A stretch of 64,000 bases of DNA from a virus, in the IMG/VR virus record IMGVR_UViG_3300023174_000133, positions 18,535 to 82,534 of that record; one strand, written 5' to 3'. Positions 51,718-58,747 of this stretch are shown piece by piece. The position numbers and the translations under genes were made by a program. Position 1 is the first letter of the stretch. Each line of letters starts with the position of its first letter. Below the pieces are notes generated by a model. That model saw nothing but the letters and a program-made list of their open reading frames with translations. It did no database searches and had not been told where the DNA came from.

Positions 51718-52539
51718 CTAGTTGACAGCGACGACGATGAGCTTGCCCTTGATGTTCCTGCGGAACTCCTCAGCGACTCTTTTCACATGCGTCTGTAAAA
51801 TTTTTAAAGCCTCAGCGACTTCGGGGTCGACAGCATCCGGATTGAACACAAATCCTCGGGTCGTCAGGAGCTCTTGACACACCACCTCGGCCAGCGCGTC
51901 TGACGGGCCCTGGATGACACCGTTTCTCGCAGATGCCATGGTGAGCGCGGGATACCACACGTTGTTGTCTTCTCCACCGATAAGCTCGAGGCCATCAATC
52001 TCACCACCTTCGTAGATCAGTGAATCACGAAGCGTCCCGTAGGACGGTGATATGGCGTATGTGTCGTTTTGATTGTCAAGCATCGCGTGGAAAATCATCC
52101 ACGGCGTCGCGAGGTTATCCTTCACTGTCGATGATGTTGTGTAGAGGATGACAACATCATTTGGCGATAGCGATTCTGGCACTTTAAACCCGTATGAGCG
52201 CAGGGTCTCGATTCCCTTCGTTCCCAGGGGCTCGATCCGGGCCCGGGTATCGTCAATGTAGTCGTACACACCGGCACCGACTCCAATCATCGGTGCAATC
52301 CATACATTGTAAGGAATGTGTGCGAGGTGCTTCGCAGCGAGGGTCTTGAATCGACCACTCTTCGCGAACCTCTCTGCACCGGGCTTATTCATTGTGCTAG
52401 TATCGTCAATGCTTGATACAAAGCTCGGCGCGTCGGTGCCACTATCGACCGGATCTAAGCTTCCGGCGTATGGCATCTCATCGATCCTACTCAATTCCTC
52501 ACGAATAATCTTTCTTAACTGTCCCTCTGCGATTCTCAT
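51718..52539 (-). CDS. Tagged protein, paralogue of the 12.0-12.8 kb gene
   Basis: 273 residues. MRIAEGQLRKIIREELSRID then DEMPYAGSLDPV. It matches the 12-kb protein at IPYNVWIAPMIG, TPWMIFHAMLDNQ, LTMASARNG, CQELLTTRGF and the final EEFRRNIKGKLIV. The pair indicates an old duplication within the genome. No fold recognised. Confidence 0.82.
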   Translation of the reverse strand: MRIAEGQLRKIIREELSRIDEMPYAGSLDPVDSGTDAPSFVSSIDDTSTMNKPGAERFAKSGRFKTLAAKHLAHIPYNVWIAPMIGVGAGVYDYIDDTRARIEPLGTKGIETLRSYGFKVPESLSPNDVVILYTTSSTVKDNLATPWMIFHAMLDNQNDTYAISPSYGTLRDSLIYEGGEIDGLELIGGEDNNVWYPALTMASARNGVIQGPSDALAEVVCQELLTTRGFVFNPDAVDPEVAEALKILQTHVKRVAEEFRRNIKGKLIVVAVN

Positions 52540-52560
52540 TTTTCTATGTCTCCTGCAATT

Positions 52561-52567
52561 CTATATA
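52561..52567 (-). promoter_or_regulatory. TATATAG element upstream of a tagged gene
   Basis: TATATAG inside GCTATATATATAG, 22 nt before the ATG at 52539. Confidence 0.5.
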
Positions 52568-52569
52568 TA

Positions 52570-52802
52570 TAGCTTTTCGCATGGAAAAAGCTTCCGGAAA
52601 TTTTTTGAGCGCGGGGGCACTCGGAAAACGCACGTGTACAGGAAAATTTGCCCTCTGGGGGCGGGAGGGACAGCGAGTCGGTTTGGGAAAAAGTTCCGGA
52701 AAAAATTTTCACGGGCTAAGCCCTAGGCAGGGCCAGAAGCGCCCCCAGAGTAGCCCCCAGACGGGGCCCTGAAGCCGGCCCTAGAGGGGGCCCTTGGGGG
52801 CC
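52570..52802. other. G+C-rich intergenic region with runs of GGGCCC
   Basis: ~230 nt with repeated GGGCC/GGCCC and GGGGGC blocks and two TTCCGGAA-like inverted half-sites (near 52590 and 52695). No plausible gene. May hold a strong structure, terminator or origin-like element. Confidence 0.45.
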
Positions 52803-52922
52803 TTATTTCCGGGTTGCCGCCACAGCCTGGCCGAGTACTGTACCGAGTACTGGTACGATGGCGAGGGGTGCCATTTTCCAGAGTGCGAGGCCGAGGGTGA
52901 CGAGTTGGGATTCGGTGGGCAT
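52803..52922 (-). CDS. Micro-membrane protein
   Basis: 39 residues with one hydrophobic helix (MAPLAIVPVLGTVLGQAVAA) and a good ribosome-binding site (GGAGGAAACC). Preceded by the TATATT promoter at 52957. Confidence 0.62.
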   Translation of the reverse strand: MPTESQLVTLGLALWKMAPLAIVPVLGTVLGQAVAATRK

Positions 52923-52956
52923 CTGGTTTCCTCCGTGGTGGGATTGTTATACAATC

Positions 52957-52984
52957 AATATAACATGCTTATGGGAGGTGGACA
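52957..52984 (-). promoter_or_regulatory. TGTCCA-N16-TATATT promoter
   Basis: -10 at 52957-52962, -35 at 52979-52984; A-rich block upstream. Faces the micro-membrane gene. Confidence 0.72.
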
Positions 52985-53001
52985 GGCGACGCGTACATTT
53001 T

Positions 53002-53262
53002 TTAGATGATTTGTCGGGCGAGTTCGGTTTTGCCTGTGACTGGGTGGGTGTATTCGAGGATGGCTTCGAGGTTGCCGTCCCAGCCCCAGACGACGCCTGT
53101 GATGGTGGCTGGGATGCGTTGGAGGGAGCCGATGAGGTCGAGGTCGTAGTGGGTGGGGGTGCCGCGGAGTTGGGTGGAGGCGCGATCGGCGATGGAGATG
53201 CGGGCTTGGCGGAGTTCGAGGTGGGCGGTGCGGAGGACGGATTCGATGTGTTCTTCGTTCAT
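53002..53262 (-). CDS. Small hypothetical protein
   Basis: 86 residues, ATG after AGGGGAGAGAAC. Helical first half (IESVLRTAHLELRQARIS) and strand-rich second half (GVVWGWDGNLEAILEYTH). Unknown. Confidence 0.62.
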   Translation of the reverse strand: MNEEHIESVLRTAHLELRQARISIADRASTQLRGTPTHYDLDLIGSLQRIPATITGVVWGWDGNLEAILEYTHPVTGKTELARQII

Positions 53263-53286
53263 TGTTCTCTCCCCTCTGGTGGAGAT

Positions 53287-53314
53287 AATATAACATGTCT
53301 ACTGGAAGGGGACA
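53287..53314 (-). promoter_or_regulatory. TGTCCC-N16-TATATT promoter
   Basis: -10 at 53287-53292, -35 at 53309-53314; upstream A-rich block AAAAAAGCGCC. Faces the gene at 53262. Confidence 0.68.
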
Positions 53315-53344
53315 GGTTATGGGGCGCTTTTTTGTCGGGGTTTT

Positions 53345-53578
53345 TTATTGTTTGCTTGCGCGTGATTCTTCGAGGGGAACGAGGCTGCTATGGATGACCC
53401 AACCGATTCGACCCCCGTAGAAGACTTTGAGGTAGGCCCGCGCGGCGGTGGATCGACCACGGGACTCGGGTGGTTCGCCCATGTCGAGAACGATGTCTCC
53501 GGGTTCTAACCTACCCCAGAGGTCGTCGAACTCTACCCGCCAGAAGGGTGCACTCTCGTATGTGCATTTATAGAGCAT
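53345..53578 (-). CDS. Small SH3-like protein (KC family)
   Basis: 77 residues. MLYKCTYESAPFWRVEF, LEPGDIVLDMG, LKVFYGGRIGWVIHSSL. Shares a signature with three neighbours: leading KC, a GDIVL strand and a late GxIGW. Overlaps the upstream member by 11 nt. Confidence 0.7.
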   Translation of the reverse strand: MLYKCTYESAPFWRVEFDDLWGRLEPGDIVLDMGEPPESRGRSTAARAYLKVFYGGRIGWVIHSSLVPLEESRASKQ

Positions 53579-53786
53579 CGGGTTCCGCCAGCACTTTGAG
53601 GCAGTCGCGTGTGAGCCAGCCGATGTGGCCCTTGTAGAAGACTCGTGAATAGGAACGGGAGAAGGGGTGGGGTGTTATTTCTGCATCCAGACTGAGGACG
53701 ACGTCTTCTGGTTCGAGGATGACGATGCTCTTTGAGAAGTTATCGTTCCATAGGGAGACTCCTTTGTACATGCACTTCAGGAGCAT
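53568..53786 (-). CDS. Small SH3-like protein (KC family)
   Basis: 72 residues. MLLKCMYKGVSLWNDNF, LEPEDVVLSLD, YSRVFYKGHIGWLTRDCL. Same signature as 53345-53578. Probably co-transcribed with 53790-53987. Confidence 0.7.
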   Translation of the reverse strand: MLLKCMYKGVSLWNDNFSKSIVILEPEDVVLSLDAEITPHPFSRSYSRVFYKGHIGWLTRDCLKVLAEPDAL

Positions 53787-53789
53787 AGG

Positions 53790-53987
53790 TCAGTCCGTCT
53801 CTTTTTCTTGCCAGCCTTGGCCCCACCACCAGCTGATGTGAGATTGGGGTTTATTGTCGAGGGAGATTCGCCAGTCGCTCCACTCGTCGAGGGGTGGGAG
53901 AACTGAGGTTACCTTAGCGGTGATGGGGTTGCCGCGGGAGTCTTCTCCAATCCAGATGTCACCGACTTGAGGAATGCGATCTGACAT
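53790..53987 (-). CDS. Small SH3-like protein (intact copy of a duplicated gene)
   Basis: 65 residues. IPQVGDIWIGEDSRG, TAKVTSVLPPLDEWSDW, SHISWWWGQGWQ. A second, truncated copy of its 3' half lies at 54342-54464, ~90% identical in DNA. Confidence 0.7.
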   Translation of the reverse strand: MSDRIPQVGDIWIGEDSRGNPITAKVTSVLPPLDEWSDWRISLDNKPQSHISWWWGQGWQEKETD

Positions 53988-54007
53988 TACCTAACCTCCA
54001 TGATAGC

Positions 54008-54036
54008 AATATAATATGCTCGCCCGTGGGTGGACA
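54008..54036 (-). promoter_or_regulatory. TGTCCA-N17-TATATT promoter
   Basis: -10 at 54008-54013, -35 at 54031-54036. Faces the gene at 53987. Confidence 0.72.
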
Positions 54037-54042
54037 GGTTAC

Positions 54043-54267
54043 TTACTCACTTTTATTCCCCCCAGACGAGATACAATGATCGACACCGATCAGTTTGGTG
54101 CAGAACTCCACGAATTGTTCCTCGGAGTCAAAGTGGAAAACAGATTGAGGGGCAGGAATTCCATCCGATGTACAGTTCCAAAGATGGAGGTGTAACCCGC
54201 CTTTACCGTCCTCGTTCACCTCAACTCCCACGTTACCCACGAGAAACTTTCTGTTGAATGTATCCAT
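54043..54267 (-). CDS. Small hypothetical protein
   Basis: 74 residues: strands VGNVGVEVNEDGKGGLHLHL and a helix HFDSEEQFVEFCTKLIG. Unknown; promoter at 54298 upstream. Confidence 0.62.
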   Translation of the reverse strand: MDTFNRKFLVGNVGVEVNEDGKGGLHLHLWNCTSDGIPAPQSVFHFDSEEQFVEFCTKLIGVDHCISSGGNKSE

Positions 54268-54297
54268 GTTTTACGTTTCCACCTGTTTGATGTTTAG

Positions 54298-54326
54298 AAT
54301 ATAATATGCTTGCCCATGGGTGAACA
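54298..54326 (-). promoter_or_regulatory. TGTTCA-N17-TATATT promoter
   Basis: -10 at 54298-54303, -35 at 54321-54326. Faces the gene at 54267. Confidence 0.72.
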
Positions 54327-54341
54327 GGAGGATGGCGAAGA

Positions 54342-54464
54342 TTATTCTGCTTCTTGCCAGCCTTGACCCCACCACCAGCTGATGTGAGCTGGTAGTTTGT
54401 TGTCGAGGGAGATTCGCCAGTCGCTCCACTCATCGAGGGGTGGGAGAACTGAGGTTACCTTAGC
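54342..54464 (-). pseudogene. Truncated duplicate of the 53790-53987 gene
   Basis: Encodes AKVTSVLPPLDEWSDWRISL and HISWWWGQGWQEAE nearly identically to the intact copy, but its 5' third is missing. The sequence runs straight into the end of the upstream gene (stop TAA of 54460-54711 lies at the junction). No start codon or ribosome-binding site of its own. A longer open frame through it is a chimera with antisense material. Confidence 0.75.
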
Positions 54465-54711
54465 GATCGACCTTGGAAAGGATAAAAACTCGGAGGGAGT
54501 GCGAGACAACATAGCCGACTTGGCCGTCGAAGAGGACTTTATAGTAAGACACGACGCCAAGGTCGAGTGGGCCGTCTGATGCATCCAGGACTAGGCAAAC
54601 CTTTCCTTCTCCTATTTTTCCGAGCTCGCGGTTTCCGACCCCTCTTCTGATTTGGGTATCGGCGACAGACCATATCGTTGTGCCACCTGAACGCATGCAC
54701 TTCATGAGCAT
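54460..54711 (-). CDS. Small SH3-like protein (KC family)
   Basis: 83 residues. MLMKCMRSGGTTIWSVAD, EGKVCLVLDASDGPL, YYKVLFDGQVGYVVSHSL. Its last codons run into the duplicated segment, so its C-terminus may be recent. Overlaps its upstream neighbour by 10 nt. Confidence 0.68.
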   Translation of the reverse strand: MLMKCMRSGGTTIWSVADTQIRRGVGNRELGKIGEGKVCLVLDASDGPLDLGVVSYYKVLFDGQVGYVVSHSLRVFILSKVDR

Positions 54712-54917
54712 GGGGAGTCCTCAAGGAGTTTGAGGCATGAGCGCCTGATGTGTCCGGTCCTTCCCTTGTGGAGGACCTCTACGTGGGCTGAGTGGGGGAA
54801 GGGGTCTATATCGAGGACTATGTCTCCCTCTCGGACGAGGTCAACGAAGCGACCGTCCGCGTTACTCCAGAGGTGTTCTGGAGCTGGAGATACACATAGG
54901 TAGAGCTGACCCTTCAT
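54702..54917 (-). CDS. Small SH3-like protein (KC-related)
   Basis: 71 residues. REGDIVLDIDPFPH, VEVLHKGRTGHIRRSCLKLL; same signature without the leading KC. Unknown role. Confidence 0.68.
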   Translation of the reverse strand: MKGQLYLCVSPAPEHLWSNADGRFVDLVREGDIVLDIDPFPHSAHVEVLHKGRTGHIRRSCLKLLEDSPCS

Positions 54918-54930
54918 CGTTGCTTCCCGC

Positions 54931-55383
54931 TCAGATGATGTGCATCACACGGGTGGATGTGTAGAGTGTGACCCGGTCTGGGTGTTCGTAGGGTGACCAC
55001 TCCGAATGTTGTTCTTCTACGACTTCGCGTGAGTAGGTCTCTCCGTCGACCACAACTTCTTTACGGGTCCGGGTCTGATTGATTTGTCGGCGTTCGACCC
55101 GGCGGGTGAGGTTCCACCATCCACCATCATCGCATTCGACAGTCGCGCCGTCCTGGGCGTAGCGGTATTCGAATGATTTGGAGTCAGGTCCGCAGGGATT
55201 GACCACATCCTCGCAGTAGTCGGCGAAGACGTCCCGGACGAATGACTCGACACCTTCACGGGTGGTGAAGTAGAGATTGAGCCAGTCCCCTTGTCCGGTG
55301 AGACGCTCGGACCATACCTCGAGGTTTTTGTGGAGCCAGTAGTTGTCCTGGGCGGAGTTGACGTAGTAGTATTCGGTCCGCAT
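54931..55383 (-). CDS. Hypothetical protein
   Basis: 150 residues: aromatic N-terminal half (EYYYVNSAQDNYWLHKN, WLNLYFTTREGVESF) and a basic middle (RRVERRQINQTRTRKEVV). Preceded by the promoter at 55410 and a strong ribosome-binding site (AGGGGAGAGGAACG). Unknown. Confidence 0.65.
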   Translation of the reverse strand: MRTEYYYVNSAQDNYWLHKNLEVWSERLTGQGDWLNLYFTTREGVESFVRDVFADYCEDVVNPCGPDSKSFEYRYAQDGATVECDDGGWWNLTRRVERRQINQTRTRKEVVVDGETYSREVVEEQHSEWSPYEHPDRVTLYTSTRVMHII

Positions 55384-55409
55384 CGTTCCTCTCCCCTTCT
55401 GATGGATAC

Positions 55410-55437
55410 AATATAACCTGCTTGCGTGAGGTGAACA
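55410..55437 (-). promoter_or_regulatory. TGTTCA-N16-TATATT promoter
   Basis: -10 at 55410-55415, -35 at 55432-55437, inside the inverted repeat AACCTG/CAGGTT. Faces the gene at 55383. Confidence 0.75.
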
Positions 55438-55444
55438 GGTTATA

Positions 55445-55750
55445 TTATAGGAAAGTGACTGCTCCGACGTGGAGCTCTGTCCAGGTCATGTGTCCTGAGT
55501 TGAGTGAACGGTGAACAACCTTGAGGTAGACGAGGTTGTTGTCTTCGCTGTCCATCCAGATTTGAGAGATGGTCCCTTCGACGTCCCTGAAGGTCGCCTT
55601 CCGGTCGGGAGTGCTGTATTCGTACGGCTGGGAGAAGGTGACCCGCTTTCCAATGAATGGTGCGAAGCGTTCCGCCTCGAGCGTCGCCTGGTAGTCTTCG
55701 ACGTCGGCTTCGATTCCAGCTGCGATGCGGTTGAGTTCGTGCTTGCTCAT
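55445..55750 (-). CDS. Hypothetical protein
   Basis: 101 residues. Helical start (AAGIEADVEDYQATLEAERF) and a strand-rich end (LVYLKVVHRSLNSGHMTWTE). Unknown. Confidence 0.62.
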   Translation of the reverse strand: MSKHELNRIAAGIEADVEDYQATLEAERFAPFIGKRVTFSQPYEYSTPDRKATFRDVEGTISQIWMDSEDNNLVYLKVVHRSLNSGHMTWTELHVGAVTFL

Positions 55751-55774
55751 CGTTCCTCTCCCCTTGATGGAGAT

Positions 55775-55802
55775 AATATAACCTGTCTGCCCGTGTTGAA
55801 CA
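55775..55802 (-). promoter_or_regulatory. TGTTCA-N16-TATATT promoter
   Basis: -10 at 55775-55780, -35 at 55797-55802. Faces the gene at 55750. Confidence 0.75.
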
Positions 55803-55817
55803 GGTCGCGGGGCACGT

Positions 55818-56579
55818 TTATTTTTCGAGTGTTACGCCGCCGTCTCTTGAGACAAAGCCTTTAGCGAAGCGTGAGCGATAGTACTCTTCGATGTCGGGAT
55901 CTGTCATCCTTCGGGTTGCCATGTCGTGATATTCGGTAGCGAGTTCTGCACCGATCCATTGTCTCCCAAGGAGTTTCGCTGCGAGTGTCGTTGAGCCTGA
56001 ACCGTTGAATGGGTCGAAGACCGTATCGCCTGGGTCTGTCCTGTTTTCGATGATGTATGAGAGGAGGCCAACAGGTTTCTGAGTTGGGTGGCCGACGTAT
56101 TCTTTTGTAGAGACTTTACCGACGTAGAAGGCTTTGGATCTCTTTTTCGGTTCGCCGTCGATTGTGACGAGTCGAGACTTTTCTGCCGTTCCTTTGCTCA
56201 GGCCGATTACAAGTTCGTGCGTTGTTCCGAAGACGTTTAGATTGCCTGATGCCATGTCTCCCTTTGACCACACGAAGTCGTGGTTGTACTTGAGAGGACC
56301 CCCGTGGATGTGTTGTGAGATGCGGAGGAAGAAGTCGAGGCGTCCGAACATGTAGAGGGATTTTTTCGGTTTAAGGACGCGATGAACTTCTGAGAAGAAG
56401 AGGTCCCAATCGAGTTGGGAGGAGTCTTTGTCGTTCTTGATCCTGGGGAGGATTCTTTCTTGCTTGGCGGTGATGTTGAGCTGATAGTCGATGCCGTATG
56501 GAGGGTCAGTTAGGACCAGGTCGATACTGGAGTCCGGTAGTTGTGCTAAGACTTCGAAACAGTCGGCGTGATGTAGCAT
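55818..56579 (-). CDS. DNA methyltransferase (beta-class, N6-adenine or N4-cytosine)
   Basis: 253 residues. Motif IV DPPYGIDY comes first and motif I FDPFNGSGSTTLAAK comes near the end, the beta-class order. HPTQKPVGLLSYII precedes motif I as usual. It would methylate an amino group in DNA. Its start overlaps the stop of the GIY-YIG-like gene (TAATG), so the two likely form a restriction-modification unit. Confidence 0.9.
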   Translation of the reverse strand: MLHHADCFEVLAQLPDSSIDLVLTDPPYGIDYQLNITAKQERILPRIKNDKDSSQLDWDLFFSEVHRVLKPKKSLYMFGRLDFFLRISQHIHGGPLKYNHDFVWSKGDMASGNLNVFGTTHELVIGLSKGTAEKSRLVTIDGEPKKRSKAFYVGKVSTKEYVGHPTQKPVGLLSYIIENRTDPGDTVFDPFNGSGSTTLAAKLLGRQWIGAELATEYHDMATRRMTDPDIEEYYRSRFAKGFVSRDGGVTLEK

Positions 56580-57235
56580 TATCTTCCTGAGAGGTAAGAG
56601 ATGAGTCTTGGGTGACCGTGGCGCTCACGCCATTTGATTTCGACAAAAGACGACATCGATTGATCACACTGGTAATAGTATACTCTCCATTCGTGGTTTA
56701 CATGTTTCGGCCACGTTACGTTGATACCGTTCCAGAGGAAGATGTTACCAGTCGATGTGTTGATCCAGGATACTTCTTGTTGAGTCAAGTTCATTTTGAG
56801 CAGGTCTTCTTTGTTTGAGACTCGAGATCCCTGGACGTAGATGACCTTGTCTTTTGGCTTCGTTGAGAATGCTTTCTTGACGTGTGAGCCCGGGCTTTGG
56901 GGTTGGGTGAATATGTCGACAGAGATCCCTGAGAGACCGGCGCATGTGTCTCTGAACAGGTGGTTTTTCATGCGCCCGCGCAAATCACCAGCGACGCCGT
57001 TATAGATGATTTCGAAGCCATCATTCATCTTTTGCGGGAACGGGTGCTTATGCATCGAGTGTTCAACGGGTTCTGTCGTGGCGATCCAGTACGCGCAGTT
57101 CTTTTTCGGTAGACTGAGCAGGTCAGTTTCGGTTTTGATCGTGGCGTATGGGAGTCCATCAAGACTCGCCTCGGGAGCCCATCCATCTTTATTGAGTTTG
57201 TTAAACAGCTCGATAGATTGTTGTTCTGTTAGCAT
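56579..57235 (-). CDS. Putative GIY-YIG restriction endonuclease
   Basis: 218 residues. CAYWIATTEP followed by EIIYNGVAGDLRGRMKNHLF fits the GIY-YIG core: two strands with Tyr, NG, then the catalytic Arg on the helix. A later WRVYYYQCDQSMSSFVEIKW could supply the catalytic Glu. The adjacent, co-translated methyltransferase makes a restriction enzyme more likely than a homing enzyme. Specificity cannot be read. Confidence 0.62.
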   Translation of the reverse strand: MLTEQQSIELFNKLNKDGWAPEASLDGLPYATIKTETDLLSLPKKNCAYWIATTEPVEHSMHKHPFPQKMNDGFEIIYNGVAGDLRGRMKNHLFRDTCAGLSGISVDIFTQPQSPGSHVKKAFSTKPKDKVIYVQGSRVSNKEDLLKMNLTQQEVSWINTSTGNIFLWNGINVTWPKHVNHEWRVYYYQCDQSMSSFVEIKWRERHGHPRLISYLSGR

Positions 57236-57250
57236 CTTGTTCCCTATTAG

Positions 57251-57278
57251 AATATAACCTGTCTACTCCTGATGGACA
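57251..57278 (-). promoter_or_regulatory. TGTCCA-N16-TATATT promoter
   Basis: -10 at 57251-57256, -35 at 57273-57278; A-rich block AAAAAAGCGCC upstream. Faces the R-M pair. Confidence 0.75.
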
Positions 57279-57295
57279 GGTCGCCCGGCGCTTTT

Positions 57296-57364
57296 TTAGA
57301 AGGATTCGAAGACCAACCAGAGGATGGTTACGATGATGATGACTGGGACAACGACACTCAGCAT
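57296..57364 (-). CDS. Micro-membrane protein (22 residues)
   Basis: MLSVVVPVIIIVTILWLVFE then SF: one transmembrane helix. GGAG lies nine nt upstream and the gene overlaps the end of the SH3-like gene before it. Very short but well formed. Confidence 0.52.
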   Translation of the reverse strand: MLSVVVPVIIIVTILWLVFESF

Positions 57365-57546
57365 TCGCCGCAACTCCTGCGGAGGTACACGTTCCTTGTG
57401 GGGGTTGAGAACACGAGACCCGACCTGTGGAAGAGGATATAACGTTTTTCGTCCGTCCCCCGTCTCCTCTCCACCTTTAGCACAAGAGCATCCATGTCGC
57501 TCCTCTTGCCCCGGATGCCCACACGGTCACCAGCCCTTATGGTCAT
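57358..57546 (-). CDS. Small SH3-like protein
   Basis: 62 residues. MTIRAGDRVGIRGKRSDMD, ALVLKVERRRG, RYILFHRSGLVFSTP. ATG overlaps the preceding stop (ATGA). Confidence 0.66.
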   Translation of the reverse strand: MTIRAGDRVGIRGKRSDMDALVLKVERRRGTDEKRYILFHRSGLVFSTPTRNVYLRRSCGEC

Positions 57547-57704
57547 AGGCGGACCTGGGGTTGGGGCACCTGGAAGACCCCTTCCAGGCGACGGAGGTCC
57601 ACTTCTGTGGGTTCCCGGTCCTTACGACGGAGTCGGGTCTCGTCCCCACTGAGGTCGAAGATGTCCCGGAAGGAGCCGCGTTCGGTGTATCGGAACTCAG
57701 TCAT
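57543..57704 (-). CDS. Small basic hypothetical protein
   Basis: 53 residues, Arg- and Glu-rich (MTEFRYTERGSFRDIFDLSG, RLRRKDREPTEVDLRRLEG). ATG behind GGAGAACAAG; coupled to the SH3-like gene. Too short for the usual cut-off but well supported. Confidence 0.62.
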   Translation of the reverse strand: MTEFRYTERGSFRDIFDLSGDETRLRRKDREPTEVDLRRLEGVFQVPQPQVRL

Positions 57705-57738
57705 CTTGTTCTCCATTCCATACGATTGTTATACAACC

Positions 57739-57766
57739 AATATAACCTGCTAGTGGGAGGCGGACA
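57739..57766 (-). promoter_or_regulatory. TGTCCG-N16-TATATT promoter
   Basis: -10 at 57739-57744, -35 at 57761-57766; A-rich block AAAAGTGCGC upstream. Faces the small-gene run at 57.3-57.7 kb. Confidence 0.74.
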
Positions 57767-57784
57767 GGTTGCCCGCGCACTTTT

Positions 57785-58207
57785 CTACTTCGAGTTGAAC
57801 AGGAACAGACCTGCGAACATAAGACCAGAAGCGACGAGTTTGTTGAGGGTGAGTTCTTCTCCCAGGAACAGGACGGTGAGGACCATAGTGATGGCTGGAC
57901 TCATCGAGACGAGTGTGACGATGACGCCCGGGTCGTCTGAGGCTTTGAGGAGGACACCTAACAGGACAGTCGCGACGATACCAAGGAAGACGCAGAGAGC
58001 ACCCCAAATGATGCCCCGTGTATCCCACCCAGCGACTCCTGTTTTGCTGATGATGTACAACCACACAGGGATGCACAACGCATACACAGCACCCGCGACT
58101 ACCTGGAGCTGGTAAGGGTGGATACGGTCGACCGCCAGTTTCCTGAAGAAAGACGAGACCCCGAAGAGACCGATAGACGCCAGGAGCATGTAGAGTTGTT
58201 TAGACAT
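57785..58207 (-). CDS. EamA-like small transporter (half-size)
   Basis: 140 residues from ATG at 58207. Four or more hydrophobic helices (LYMLLASIGLFGVSSFF, GVIVTLVSMSPAITMVL and the end EELTLNKLVASGLMFAGLFL) with the drug/metabolite transporter EamA pattern, half the usual two-domain length. It may pump or import small metabolites. Uncommon in phages. Confidence 0.7.
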   Translation of the reverse strand: MSKQLYMLLASIGLFGVSSFFRKLAVDRIHPYQLQVVAGAVYALCIPVWLYIISKTGVAGWDTRGIIWGALCVFLGIVATVLLGVLLKASDDPGVIVTLVSMSPAITMVLTVLFLGEELTLNKLVASGLMFAGLFLFNSK

Positions 58208-58218
58208 GTTTGTGTTTG

Positions 58219-58677
58219 TTACTTCATGAAGCAGAGTTCTGCGCAGACGTCGTTGCCCTTCTTGGACGTGAAGAGCGGGGCACCACACCCCTTGCAGCAA
58301 CCACCGGTTCCCACTGCCGCCCAGACGTCCCGAAGTCGCTGGATGGTCCGGTCTGCAATTGCGTCGATCTCACCGGTTCGGAAGACTCGGTGGTCTGCCT
58401 TCGCTACGGGTCGGGTGCCACCGTCTCGGGTGGTGTAGAGAGCACAGGCTCGGATGGCGTCAGTGCCGTGTTCTCGGACCTGGGGGACTCCACGTTCTTC
58501 TACGATGGTGGTGTAGACCACAACCCGGATACCCTGTTTCTTGTGAGGGCGGGAGAAGACCAGCTCCTTGGTCCCGGGTTGTGCAGCTTCGCGGATGAAG
58601 CCCGCGCTGTCGAGTCGGGTGAGGAGTTCGACAGCGAGGACTTGACGGTGCATCTCGATCTTGGGGTCGTACGGCAT
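58219..58677 (-). CDS. Zinc-ribbon hypothetical protein
   Basis: 152 residues from ATG at 58677. Alpha/beta body (IRVVVYTTIVEERGVPQV) and a C-terminal CCKGCGAPLF...CAELC zinc ribbon. Unknown; shares a transcript with the transporter gene. Confidence 0.65.
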   Translation of the reverse strand: MPYDPKIEMHRQVLAVELLTRLDSAGFIREAAQPGTKELVFSRPHKKQGIRVVVYTTIVEERGVPQVREHGTDAIRACALYTTRDGGTRPVAKADHRVFRTGEIDAIADRTIQRLRDVWAAVGTGGCCKGCGAPLFTSKKGNDVCAELCFMK

Positions 58678-58701
58678 GTTCACTCTCCGCTTGATGGAGT
58701 T

Positions 58702-58729
58702 AATATAACCTGTTAGAGGAGAGTGGACA
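58702..58729 (-). promoter_or_regulatory. TGTCCA-N16-TATATT promoter
   Basis: -10 at 58702-58707, -35 at 58724-58729. Faces the gene at 58677. Confidence 0.73.
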
Positions 58730-58747
58730 GGACGTGGACGAACTTTT

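Noticed and set aside
54342-54584. An 80-codon open frame that includes the WWWGQGWQ sequence
   Set aside because: Its first half is the out-of-frame complement of the gene at 54460; only the last third is a real duplicated fragment, called as a pseudogene.
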